A program made the translations under genes and the position numbers. This document shows positions 30,785 through 39,483 of a DNA stretch of 64,000 nt, piece by piece (the stretch's first letter is position 1; every line of letters begins with the position of its first letter). The notes beneath the pieces are model-generated. The model was not told where the DNA came from. It saw only the letters and a list, made by a program, of their open reading frames with translations, and did not search any database. This DNA comes from Corynebacterium sp. MSK041 (GTDB lineage Bacteria; Actinomycetota; Actinomycetes; Mycobacteriales; Mycobacteriaceae): positions 62,001 through 126,000 of the forward strand of contig NZ_JASPJK010000002.1 of NCBI RefSeq assembly GCF_030232265.1, in the 5' to 3' direction.

Positions 30785-30864
30785 GTTGCGCCTTTCGCAT
30801 CTACTACGGTCCCTTCACGGACCATGTCTTCTCCGGCCACTATATACACGTACGTCACACAGCC

Positions 30865-30880
30865 GTCCGGTAGGCCGGAC
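30865..30880. terminator. Short GC hairpin between uvrB and the usp gene
   Basis: GTCCGG-TAGG-CCGGAC forms a six-base stem with a four-base loop 19 bases beyond the uvrB stop. No T-run follows; terminator role is possible only. Confidence 0.35.
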
Positions 30881-30898
30881 TACCTCGAGGGATACCAG

Positions 30899-33007
30899 TT
30901 AAATCCCGGCTTCTTTCACTCCGCGAAGTTCTTTCTTCAGGTCCGCAATCTCATCACGCAAGCGTCCTGCCAACTCAAACTTGAGTTCACGGGCGGCGGC
31001 GGTCATTTGAACCGTCAAATCGTCGATAAGCGTCTGAATCTCATCTGAAGCCATCGTCGAGGTATCGCGACCTTCAACCATCGCCGTGTCGCCTGCCAGA
31101 GTCTCCTCCGGAGCACCGCGCTCCTCCCCGTTGCGCTCATAGACCTCATCGAGGATATCCGCGATCTTCTTCCGCAATGGCTGCGGATCAATCCCATGCT
31201 CCTTGTTGTACGCAATCTGCTTCTCACGGCGCCGCTCGGTCTCATCAATCGCCTCACGCATCGAATCCGTGATGTTGTCGGCGTACATGATGACCTCGCC
31301 GGAGACGTTTCGTGCGGCACGGCCAATCGTCTGAATGAGAGACTTGGTGGAACGCAGGAACCCTTCCTTATCCGCATCAAGGATGGCCACGAGTGAGACC
31401 TCCGGGAGATCTAGGCCCTCGCGCAGAAGGTTGATGCCCACAAGGACGTCATATTCCCCCAAACGCAGCTGACGCAGAAGCTCAACGCGCTGCAACGTAT
31501 CAATATCGGAGTGGAGATACCGAACGTTAATGCCGTTATCCAGCAGATAATCCGTGAGGTCCTCCGCCATGCGTTTGGTCAAAGTGGTGACCAGGACGCG
31601 CTCATCCTTCTGGGTGCGCTCACGGATCTCATGGATGAGATCATCGATCTGCCCCTTCGTTGGGCGCACGTGCACCTTCGGATCCACCAAGCCCGTGGGG
31701 CGAATGACCTGCTCGACGAACTCGCCACCAGCTGCTTCCAGCTCATAGTCACCCGGTGTTGCAGACATGTACACGGTTTGGCCCACGCGCTCCTCGAATT
31801 CATCGAAGGTGAGCGGGCGGTTATCCACGGCCGAAGGAAGACGGAAACCAAACTCGACGAGGTTGCGCTTGCGCGACATGTCGCCTTCATACATGCCACC
31901 GATCTGTGGCACGGTGACGTGGGACTCATCGATGATGGTGAGGAAGTCTTCCGGGAAGTAATCGATGAGGGTGGCTGGCGCGGAGCCTGCCTCGCGTCCG
32001 TCGATATGCCGCGAATAGTTCTCAATGCCGGAGCAGAAACCGACTTGTTGAATCATCTCCAGGTCATATTCCGTGCGCATGCGCAAGCGCTGTGCCTCGA
32101 GGAGCTTGCCCCGGTTCTCCAAATCCTCCAGACGGTCAGCGAGCTCCTCCTTAATGGCCTCAATCGCCTTTTCCATGCGCTCTTCTGTGGCTACATAGTG
32201 CGTTGCCGGGAAGATACGCAGTTCATCGCGCTGCTGCAGCACATCACCAGTAAGTGGGTGGATGTAATACAGTGCATCCACTTCATCGCCGAAGAACTCC
32301 ACGCGCACGGCCACTTCCTCATAGGCCGGGATGATGTCAACTGTGTCGCCCTTCACGCGGAAGGTGCCGCGTTTGAAGTCCACGTCATTGCGCTCATACT
32401 GCACATCAACGAGGAGGCGCAGGAAGCGATCGCGCTCGATCTCCTCACCAACGCGCAGGAGCAGCGAACGGTCAAGGTAGGACTGCGGTGTGCCCAAACC
32501 GTAGATGCAGGACACGGATGACACGACGACGACATCTCGTCGACTAAGTAGCGCAGATGTGGCCGAGTGGCGCAAACGCTCCACATCATCATTAATCGAC
32601 GAATCCTTCTCAATGTAGGTATCCGTCTGCGCGATATAAGCCTCCGGTTGGTAGTAGTCGTAGTAGGACACGAAGTACTCAACCGCGTTATTGGGCAGGA
32701 GCTCACGCAACTCCGTAGCCAGCTGCGCAGCCAAAGTCTTATTCGGTGCCATCACGAGTGTGGGGCGCTGCTGCTGTTCAATCAGCCACGCTGCTGTTGC
32801 GGACTTACCAGTACCGGTAGCACCCATGAGAACCACGTCCGGCTCCCCTGCCCGCAGCCGTCTATCCAACTCCTTGATCGCGGCAGGTTGATCGCCGGAG
32901 GGCTCGAACTCCGAGACGACTTCGAACAGTTTGTCCGATCGCTCCACTTCACCTACCGGCCGAAACTCGGAGTGGGACAAAACTGGGTGTTCAGCAGCAA
33001 AAGCCAT
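30899..33007 (-). CDS. uvrB: Excinuclease ABC subunit B
   Basis: Damage-verifying helicase-like component of nucleotide excision repair. The 702-residue form starts at the ATG at 33007 ([15 protein letters not shown]); upstream in-frame ATGs at 33025 and 33079 lack better ribosome sites. Walker [13 protein letters not shown] (about 58-69), the damage-probing beta-hairpin region [11 protein letters not shown] (about 115-125), helicase motifs [10 protein letters not shown] and [12 protein letters not shown] are visible. The C-terminal UVR motif for UvrC contact is [20 protein letters not shown] (about 665-684). uvrA lies 5 kb away on the same strand. Confidence 0.96.
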   Translation of the reverse strand: MAFAAEHPVLSHSEFRPVGEVERSDKLFEVVSEFEPSGDQPAAIKELDRRLRAGEPDVVLMGATGTGKSATAAWLIEQQQRPTLVMAPNKTLAAQLATELRELLPNNAVEYFVSYYDYYQPEAYIAQTDTYIEKDSSINDDVERLRHSATSALLSRRDVVVVSSVSCIYGLGTPQSYLDRSLLLRVGEEIERDRFLRLLVDVQYERNDVDFKRGTFRVKGDTVDIIPAYEEVAVRVEFFGDEVDALYYIHPLTGDVLQQRDELRIFPATHYVATEERMEKAIEAIKEELADRLEDLENRGKLLEAQRLRMRTEYDLEMIQQVGFCSGIENYSRHIDGREAGSAPATLIDYFPEDFLTIIDESHVTVPQIGGMYEGDMSRKRNLVEFGFRLPSAVDNRPLTFDEFEERVGQTVYMSATPGDYELEAAGGEFVEQVIRPTGLVDPKVHVRPTKGQIDDLIHEIRERTQKDERVLVTTLTKRMAEDLTDYLLDNGINVRYLHSDIDTLQRVELLRQLRLGEYDVLVGINLLREGLDLPEVSLVAILDADKEGFLRSTKSLIQTIGRAARNVSGEVIMYADNITDSMREAIDETERRREKQIAYNKEHGIDPQPLRKKIADILDEVYERNGEERGAPEETLAGDTAMVEGRDTSTMASDEIQTLIDDLTVQMTAAARELKFELAGRLRDEIADLKKELRGVKEAGI

Positions 33008-33127
33008 GCCCGCCAGTCTATCCATCCGCACGCCGCGAAGCACCGGCCGGTAGAAAGTTGCGAAATGCGACTTGAACATCGGTCAAATAGTTGCGATAGA
33101 TTCACAGCTATACCTAAGCTTGCGTAC

Positions 33128-34000
33128 ATGGTCTCGCATTCACCCCTGTCAGCCGCGCGTGACGCAATCACTGCGTCGGGCTTGCGGCATAACGAGGTGG
33201 CTGCATATCTAGGCATTGATGCCCCGAAGCTGTCCAAGTCCCTCTCCGGTGTCCGGCGCTTTAGCCAGACAGAGTTAGAGCGCTTGGCAGAACTCACCGG
33301 CGTTGAAGTAGAAGCCTTAAGACCATCGCCGAAAGAAAGGCACACGTCACCGAACCCACGCCATTCCGGTGAGGAGTTCGCGCTGCGTCAGCAAAAGATT
33401 GTGGATACGGCCTGGCCACTGTTCACATCCCGCGGATACCAGGCGGTCACCATCGCCGATATCGCTCGAAGCGCTGGGATTTCCACCTCAGCAGTGCTCT
33501 ATTACTTCCAGTCAAAGAATGACATCTTCATTGCCACGCTGGACCGATGCTCGGAACAAGCTGCTGGGCGCAGGTCTTTTGTCGCAGAAATTCCGAATCC
33601 CGCCGAACGTCTACTTACCTTTGCTGAAGTGACGCTCGACGGATCGCCGGAGTCATTCCGCGAATGGACAACGTGGGCACAATTTTGGGCATCATCCACT
33701 GCTTTTGAGGACGCAAAACATGCCACCGTAGTGGCCTACGCACGGTGGGAAAAACAAATGCGCAGCATTGTTGAGGATGGGATTGCCACCGGCTGTTTCA
33801 ATGCTCAAGCCCCGGAGCCAATGATCAACGCGGTCACCGCAATGATCGACGGGCTCGGCGTACGCATGCTCGCAGGGACACTTAGCCCTGCAGCTGCGAA
33901 AGATGCTGTCACTGCATACCTGAACACGTGGATTGAGCCACTAGACGCGAAGGAATTCGTATCAGCTACACCCACACGTAAGGAGAATTATTCACCATGA
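33128..34000 (+). CDS. XRE-TetR fusion transcriptional regulator
   Basis: A 290-residue regulator with two DNA-binding domains. Residues about 6-65 form an XRE/Cro-type helix-turn-helix (LRHNEVAAYLGIDAPKLSKS with SQTELERLAELTGVEVEAL). A linker leads to a TetR N-terminal domain (about 84-145; TIADIARSAGISTSAVLYYF is the recognition helix region) and a TetR-type ligand/dimer domain (about 155-285). Its stop overlaps the start of the binding-protein gene (ATGA), so it is co-translated with the peptide-type transporter and most likely controls it in response to a substrate. The open frame runs further upstream antisense to uvrB; the ATG at 33128 is preferred because it opens the XRE domain. Confidence 0.82.
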   Translation: MVSHSPLSAARDAITASGLRHNEVAAYLGIDAPKLSKSLSGVRRFSQTELERLAELTGVEVEALRPSPKERHTSPNPRHSGEEFALRQQKIVDTAWPLFTSRGYQAVTIADIARSAGISTSAVLYYFQSKNDIFIATLDRCSEQAAGRRSFVAEIPNPAERLLTFAEVTLDGSPESFREWTTWAQFWASSTAFEDAKHATVVAYARWEKQMRSIVEDGIATGCFNAQAPEPMINAVTAMIDGLGVRMLAGTLSPAAAKDAVTAYLNTWIEPLDAKEFVSATPTRKENYSP

Positions 34001-35553
34001 TTGACCTCACACGCCGGCAACTGTTCGGCGCCACGGCAGTCGCTGGAGCAGCGGGAGCACTCGTCTCATGCTCCGCACAGCCGCCAGCCGAACAGATTGA
34101 CACTTCCGGTCCACCACGTAAGGGCGGAAAACTACGCGTCGGGCTCGTTGGTGGTTCTACGGCCGACACGGTGGACGCTCACACCCCAGCGAGTGCCAGT
34201 GACGCGGCCCGCGTTATCAACCTCTACGAGCTGCTTGTGCGCCGTGGGTACGACTACGAGTTGGAGTACCGCTTGGCCGAATCGATTGACTCGAATGACG
34301 CAGCGACTGAGTGGACTGTGGTGTTGCGTGAGGGCGTGAAATTCTCTGATGGTCGCCCGGTTCGCCCGCAGGACGTTAAAGCAACACTCGAGCGCGTGGC
34401 TGATCCCGAGAATCCGAAGAACGGTGCTGGCTCCATCGCCCACGTCGAAGCGATCGAAATTATTGATGACCGTTCGTTGGTGATCAAGCTTTCTCAGGCA
34501 GATGCTGTGTTTGTGGACACTCTGGCGGAGTACCAGATGGGTATTGTTCCGGAGGATTATGACCCGAAAAATCCGATCGGTGCCGGGCCGTTCAAGCTGA
34601 TGAACTTCAGCCCAGGACGCTCCACATCGCTCGCACGAAATGAGCACTACTTCGAAGGGCCCGCAAACTTGGATGAAGTCCACATCATTGACTTCTACCA
34701 AGAAGACGCGATGCTCAATGCTTTGTTGTCCTCCCAGGTCGATGGCATTGGTGCACTGAACCACGCGTTGGTGCGCGTCATCGAAGCTGATCCGCGTTTG
34801 AATGTGGTCAGTTCTGAAACAGGTATGTGGTTGCCGTTCACCATGCGTGTTGACGTCGAGCCTTTCGACGACGAGCGAGTGCGCCAGGCAATGCGCCTCG
34901 CGGCAGATCGTCCGGGCATGGTCAACCAAGTGTTCTCCGGCGAAGGCCAGGTGGGCAATGACATGTTCTCTCTGTATGACTCGGCCTACCCGCACGAGTT
35001 CCCGCAGCGGGAGCAGAACATTGAGGAAACCAAACGTCTCCTCGCCGAAGCTGGGTACCCAGACGGCATCGACGTTGAGCTAAACACCTCGGAGATCGCC
35101 TCCGGGGCTATTCGTGCTGCGCAGGTCTATGCCGAACAGGTCCGCGAGGCTGGTATTCGGGTGAAGATCAACCAGGTGGATTCCACCACTTTCTGGGCGG
35201 AAGGCAATTACTTGTCCTACCCGTTCTCCCAGAGTTTCTACTACACCCGTAACTTCCTTGAGCAGGTCAACCGTTGTGCCACTGCTGATGCGCCGTTCAA
35301 TGAGACGCATTGGGTAGATGATGAGTTCACGGCAAAAACCATCGAAGCGCGTTCCGTGTCCGATGATCGCGAGCGCACCAAGCTGATCAAGGAATTGCAG
35401 CAAGATCTGTATGACCGCGGTGGTTACATCATCTGGGGCTTCCCCAACAACATCGATGCGTATCACAACTACGTGGTTGGGGCTCGCCCGCACCCGAGTG
35501 GTGTGGCACTGTCCCAAGCACTCTTCTACGACATGTGGATTGCGGAGGCATAA
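33997..35553 (+). CDS. Peptide/opine-type ABC transporter substrate-binding lipoprotein (SBP_bac_5)
   Basis: A 518-residue extracellular binding protein. The signal has a twin arginine (TRRQLFG, 5-11) and a lipobox LVSC with Cys25, suggesting Tat export and lipid anchoring. The family core is clear: KGGKLRVGLVGGS, YELEYRLAESIDSND and WTVVLREGVKFSDGRPVRPQDVKATLERV (about 105-135). It is the first transporter gene, coupled by ATGA to the XRE-TetR gene and three bases from the first permease. Ligand could be an oligopeptide, glutathione-like compound, nickel chelate or opine; sequence alone does not decide. Confidence 0.92.
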   Translation: MIDLTRRQLFGATAVAGAAGALVSCSAQPPAEQIDTSGPPRKGGKLRVGLVGGSTADTVDAHTPASASDAARVINLYELLVRRGYDYELEYRLAESIDSNDAATEWTVVLREGVKFSDGRPVRPQDVKATLERVADPENPKNGAGSIAHVEAIEIIDDRSLVIKLSQADAVFVDTLAEYQMGIVPEDYDPKNPIGAGPFKLMNFSPGRSTSLARNEHYFEGPANLDEVHIIDFYQEDAMLNALLSSQVDGIGALNHALVRVIEADPRLNVVSSETGMWLPFTMRVDVEPFDDERVRQAMRLAADRPGMVNQVFSGEGQVGNDMFSLYDSAYPHEFPQREQNIEETKRLLAEAGYPDGIDVELNTSEIASGAIRAAQVYAEQVREAGIRVKINQVDSTTFWAEGNYLSYPFSQSFYYTRNFLEQVNRCATADAPFNETHWVDDEFTAKTIEARSVSDDRERTKLIKELQQDLYDRGGYIIWGFPNNIDAYHNYVVGARPHPSGVALSQALFYDMWIAEA

Positions 35554-35556
35554 ACA

Positions 35557-36504
35557 ATGGGCAAAATGATTCTTCGCAGACTAGGTCTGAGTATCTTCAT
35601 TCTTCTCGCAGTGTCCATCATCGTTTTCTGTGCGACGCTGCTTCTACCAGGTGACCCGGCACGTGCAATCCTTGGCCAGCAGGCCACACCGGAACGCATT
35701 GCGGCGCTGGAAGCTCAAATGAACTTGGACAAGAGTCCTTTTGAGCGGTACTTCCTGTGGCTCGGCGGTGTTGTCACCGGGGACTTTGGTATGTCCACCA
35801 CGACCGGTGGCCCCGTATCAGAACTGCTGGGTGAACCCTTGGTCAACTCCCTGATCCTCATGGTGTTGGCCGCACTCGTTGCCATCCCGGTGGGTATTTT
35901 GCTGGGTGTCTACGCCGCTTGGTGGCGTGGCTACAAGCGCGACAGCGCTATCACCTGGGTAACGCTGATTCTGGCAGCAATGCCGGAGTTCGTCATCGGT
36001 ATTCTTTTGATCACGCTTTTTGCTACCTCGGTATTCCAGGTACTACCAGCGGTGACCATGTCACCACCGGGCACTGCTGTGTGGGAGTACCCGTCCCAGC
36101 TGATCTTGCCCACGCTGACGTTGGCTCTGGTGGTCAGTCCTTACATCGCGCGCATGACACGCGCGACGATGATTGAAACCTTGGATTCTGGCTACGTGGA
36201 AATGGCACGCCTGAAGGGTGTTCCGGAGCGCCGCGTCATTTTCCGCCATGCACTCCCCCACGCCGTTGGTCCTATTGCACAAGTTGTGGCCATCCAGCTG
36301 GCCTGGTTGGCCGGCGGCATCGTCGTGGTCGAGTACCTGTTCCGTTACCCCGGCCTCGGTGTCGCCATGATCGACGCCGTGAATTACCGCGACGTCCAGG
36401 TGGTACAGGCAGTCACGTTGCTGATTGCCGCCGTATACGTCGTAGTCAACTTGCTCGCTGACGTGGTGAGCATCATGGCCAACCCGAAGCTAAGGAGCAA
36501 CTAA
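35557..36504 (+). CDS. ABC transporter permease, DppB type
   Basis: A 315-residue inner-membrane permease with about six membrane helices: the first at 10-32, then a characteristic exported loop (LPGDPARAILGQQATPERIAALEAQMNLD, family signature for DppB/OppB), and five in the C-terminal half. The EAA-like cytosolic loop is YVEMARLKGVPERRVIFRHALPHA (about 208-231), which contacts the ATPase. Its last base overlaps the next permease start (TAATG). Confidence 0.94.
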   Translation: MGKMILRRLGLSIFILLAVSIIVFCATLLLPGDPARAILGQQATPERIAALEAQMNLDKSPFERYFLWLGGVVTGDFGMSTTTGGPVSELLGEPLVNSLILMVLAALVAIPVGILLGVYAAWWRGYKRDSAITWVTLILAAMPEFVIGILLITLFATSVFQVLPAVTMSPPGTAVWEYPSQLILPTLTLALVVSPYIARMTRATMIETLDSGYVEMARLKGVPERRVIFRHALPHAVGPIAQVVAIQLAWLAGGIVVVEYLFRYPGLGVAMIDAVNYRDVQVVQAVTLLIAAVYVVVNLLADVVSIMANPKLRSN

Positions 36505-37508
36505 TGACTCAGCCACAGCTGAATCCACACTCCCCGACTCCGGTGCCTGTCTCCGCCGAGACGCAGGGTGAGCACACCACTGAGCTGAAAACTTCCCTGT
36601 CCAAACCGGCACCAATTTACAAACGTATTTGGGCACAACCTGAAGGTAAGGTCGGTGCGATCCTCACAGGAATCGTTCTCCTTGTCGCACTGGTCGGTTA
36701 CTTCTTCGCCGAGCAAATCACCGGTTACTCGACCACTGAGTTCCTCGGCCTGCCGTTCACCAGCGATGGAACGTTTGGTACGGACAACCTTGGTCGCTCC
36801 GTTGCCTCCCGCTTCATTGCCGGTGGTTTGCTGCTGTTGGTCACCGCTTTCCTTGCCACTGTGCTGGGCATGCTCGTAGGCACACTCTTGGGCATGATCG
36901 CTGGCTACGCGGGTGGGAAGACTGATGCGGTAATCATGCGCATCAACGACATCTTCCTGGCTTTCCCACAGCTCATCTTCGCGATGTTGGCGATTGTGAT
37001 CTTCGGTCCTTCCGCAACGGTGCTGGTGTTGGTCATCGGACTCACACACGCCCCGCGTATTGCGCGTGTGGCACGTGCTTCCACCCAGTCCGTGACCAAT
37101 GAGGACTACATCCGTGCGGCACAGATGTACTCCGTCCCACACTGGAAGATCCTTACCCAGGAGATCCTCCCCAACATCACCGGCCCGTTGTCCGTGGAAG
37201 CCGGTTTGCGCCTGACCTACTCCATTGGTTCCATCGCTTCCCTGTCCTTCTTGGGTCTGGGTATCCAGCCGCCGGCTGCGGACTGGGGCTTGATGATCAA
37301 TGAGAACCGCATCGCTTTGTCCATCCAGCCATGGGGTGTTGTGCTTCCGGTGTTTGCCATCGCACTGCTCACCATTGGCACCAACATGCTCGCGGATGCG
37401 ACAGCCCGGGCAACTGCAACGACCGCTATGCCGATCAAGCGCACTGGCCCGAAGGCTGAAAGTGTGCGTCAGGAAAAGGTCGAGCCGATCCACAACGAGG
37501 AGGCATAA
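36504..37508 (+). CDS. ABC transporter permease, DppC type
   Basis: The 334-residue second permease has a cytosolic N-terminus (about 1-48), a first helix (VGAILTGIVLLVALVGYFF) and a large loop with FLGLPFTSDGTFGTDNLGRSVASR, typical of DppC/OppC. Five more helices follow. The EAA-like loop YIRAAQMYSVPHWKILTQEILPN is near 195-217. An acidic/basic tail ends VEPIHNEEA. Start and stop are packed against both neighbours (1-base overlap and a 2-base gap). Confidence 0.94.
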   Translation: MTQPQLNPHSPTPVPVSAETQGEHTTELKTSLSKPAPIYKRIWAQPEGKVGAILTGIVLLVALVGYFFAEQITGYSTTEFLGLPFTSDGTFGTDNLGRSVASRFIAGGLLLLVTAFLATVLGMLVGTLLGMIAGYAGGKTDAVIMRINDIFLAFPQLIFAMLAIVIFGPSATVLVLVIGLTHAPRIARVARASTQSVTNEDYIRAAQMYSVPHWKILTQEILPNITGPLSVEAGLRLTYSIGSIASLSFLGLGIQPPAADWGLMINENRIALSIQPWGVVLPVFAIALLTIGTNMLADATARATATTAMPIKRTGPKAESVRQEKVEPIHNEEA

Positions 37509-37510
37509 CC

Positions 37511-39295
37511 ATGAGCACCCCACATAATTCCGGTGGACCGACCCCGGTCAATCAACCTGCACAGGATGCATCAAGTGGCATCAACCTGTGGGAAGCTGCT
37601 GGCTTGCAGGGTGAGTACACCCCGCCACCGCGTACCGAAGAAACACTGGTGATGCGTTGCCGTGACCTTCGCTTGGCCACGTTTGAGGGAACGGAAATCC
37701 TCCACGGCGTTGATTTTGATCTCTACCGCGGTGAAATCGTTGGCCTCGTCGGCGAATCCGGCTCTGGCAAGACTACAGCTGGGCTGGCCACGATGGGTCA
37801 CTTCCGCACCGGCCTGATCAAGACAGATGGCACCATCACGCTGCATACGCGTGAGGGTGAATCCATCGACATCTTCAGCCTGAACGAGGACCAGCTGCGT
37901 GATCTGCGCGGTGGCCGTGTTGCCTACATTCCCCAGGACCCGGCTCTGAGCCTTAACCCTGCGATGCGAGTGGGCGATCAGATCCGCGAGGTCCTAGACA
38001 TCCACGGATACGGCTCAAGCGCACAAGAGCGCGAGGACCGCGTGCGCGAGGTCATGCGCGACGTGGACTTGCCTGACACCGATGAGTATCTGGCCCGTTG
38101 GCCACACCAGCTCTCTGGTGGCCAACAGCAGCGCGTCGGTATCGCCATGGCCTTTGCCATGTACCCGGATGTGCTCATCTGTGATGAGCCAACCACCGGC
38201 CTTGATGTGACCACTCAGAACCACGTTCTGAAGACGATTCGCACGATGACGGTGAAAAACGATGTTGCATCGCTCTACATCACCCACGATCTTGCAGTCG
38301 TTGCGGAGCTAGTGGACCGCGTCGTGGTGATGCTGCGGGGCGACATCGTGGAAGAAGGCCCCTACAACACGGTCTTGTACACCCCAAAGCACCCGTACAC
38401 CAAGAAGCTACTGGCAGCCATCCCGGATCTGGCGGGCCGCAAGGACATCGCAGGCTTTGCGCGCTGGGGTGAAGGGTCGGATGCGGGGAAGATCCAGACT
38501 CCGGCAGATGCGCCTACTGAAGAGCGTGAGCAAAAGCGCAAGCACAACGCTTTGCTGGAAATCCGTGACCTCAAGATGGCGTATGGCTCCAACCAGGTGC
38601 TCCACGGTATCAATCTGACGGTGGAGCCCGGTGAGTCCATTCTCATTTTGGGTGAATCCGGTTCTGGTAAGACCACGTTGTCACGATCCGTCGTGGGTCT
38701 TAATGATGGCTACACCGGCCAAGTGCTGCTGCGTGGACAGGAACTTGATCCCAGTAGCCGCAAGAGGTCACTGCCGGAGCGCAAGGATGTCCAGTACATC
38801 TTCCAGTCCCCCTTCTCCTCGTTGAATCCACGTCGCACGATTGGGGAGTCCATGAGTGTCCCGCTCGTTATCGCGGACGAGCTATCCAAGGACGAGCAGC
38901 GCGCGATTGTTGAGGAGACTCTGGAAGCCGTGCAGCTGGACCGGAGCTTCTACGACCGACGTCCGGGTGACCTGTCCGGTGGTGAACGCCAGCGCGCGGC
39001 AATCGGTCGCGCTCTGGTGAGCACCCCTTCAGTGCTGGTCTGTGATGAGGTGACATCGGCTCTCGATGTCTCCGTTCAAGCCAGCATCCTCAAACTGCTC
39101 GCCGAACTGCGCCATGAACGCGATCTGGCCATGCTGTTTGTCACCCACAACATTGCGCTCGCCCGCCACATTGCCACTCGCGTTGCTGTACTGAACAAGG
39201 GCGTCATCGTGGATGAAGGCCCAGTGGACGAGGTTCTGGAGAACCCGCAGCATGAGTACACCAAGGAGCTTCTGGCTAATATTCCGTCGCTCTAA
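37511..39295 (+). CDS. Fused ABC transporter ATP-binding protein (DppD-DppF type)
   Basis: A 594-residue cytosolic protein carrying both ATPases of the transporter in one chain. Half 1: Walker A GLVGESGSGKTT (about 73-84), signature [15 protein letters not shown], Walker B VLICDEPTTGLD. Half 2: Walker A ILILGESGSGKTT (about 376-388), signature LSGGERQRAAIGRAL, Walker B VLVCDEVTSALD. The oligopeptide-type C-terminal extension after half 1 (TPKHPYTKKLLAAIPDL) is present, as is a similar one at the end (QHEYTKELLANIPSL). It completes the binding protein/two permeases/ATPase set. Confidence 0.95.
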   Translation: MSTPHNSGGPTPVNQPAQDASSGINLWEAAGLQGEYTPPPRTEETLVMRCRDLRLATFEGTEILHGVDFDLYRGEIVGLVGESGSGKTTAGLATMGHFRTGLIKTDGTITLHTREGESIDIFSLNEDQLRDLRGGRVAYIPQDPALSLNPAMRVGDQIREVLDIHGYGSSAQEREDRVREVMRDVDLPDTDEYLARWPHQLSGGQQQRVGIAMAFAMYPDVLICDEPTTGLDVTTQNHVLKTIRTMTVKNDVASLYITHDLAVVAELVDRVVVMLRGDIVEEGPYNTVLYTPKHPYTKKLLAAIPDLAGRKDIAGFARWGEGSDAGKIQTPADAPTEEREQKRKHNALLEIRDLKMAYGSNQVLHGINLTVEPGESILILGESGSGKTTLSRSVVGLNDGYTGQVLLRGQELDPSSRKRSLPERKDVQYIFQSPFSSLNPRRTIGESMSVPLVIADELSKDEQRAIVEETLEAVQLDRSFYDRRPGDLSGGERQRAAIGRALVSTPSVLVCDEVTSALDVSVQASILKLLAELRHERDLAMLFVTHNIALARHIATRVAVLNKGVIVDEGPVDEVLENPQHEYTKELLANIPSL

Positions 39296-39302
39296 AGATT
39301 CC

Positions 39303-39330
39303 TAGACCGGTGGATGTAAACACCGTTCTA
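39303..39330 (+). terminator. Hairpin after the peptide-type transporter
   Basis: TAGACCGGTG and CACCGTTCTA pair with one mismatch around eight bases, starting eight bases beyond the ATPase stop. There is no clear T-run, so it may be a weak terminator or mRNA-protecting hairpin. Confidence 0.4.
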
Positions 39331-39483
39331 GTCCGTCGCCGTCACTCTCCCTCCCCGCCGGCCACCCCGCGGTGGATGAGGTGACGGCGATCATGTTTTT
39401 GCAGGTCTTGGGACGGGGATTTGGTGGGTAGAGTGGGCTGTGTATGCACTCAATGAAGACCTACCCATAGGAGGCCTGCTCTC

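Noticed and set aside
33095..33125. A TTAGGTATAGC half site before the XRE-TetR gene.
   Set aside because: About half of the DtxR consensus positions agree, near chance for AT-rich spacer DNA.
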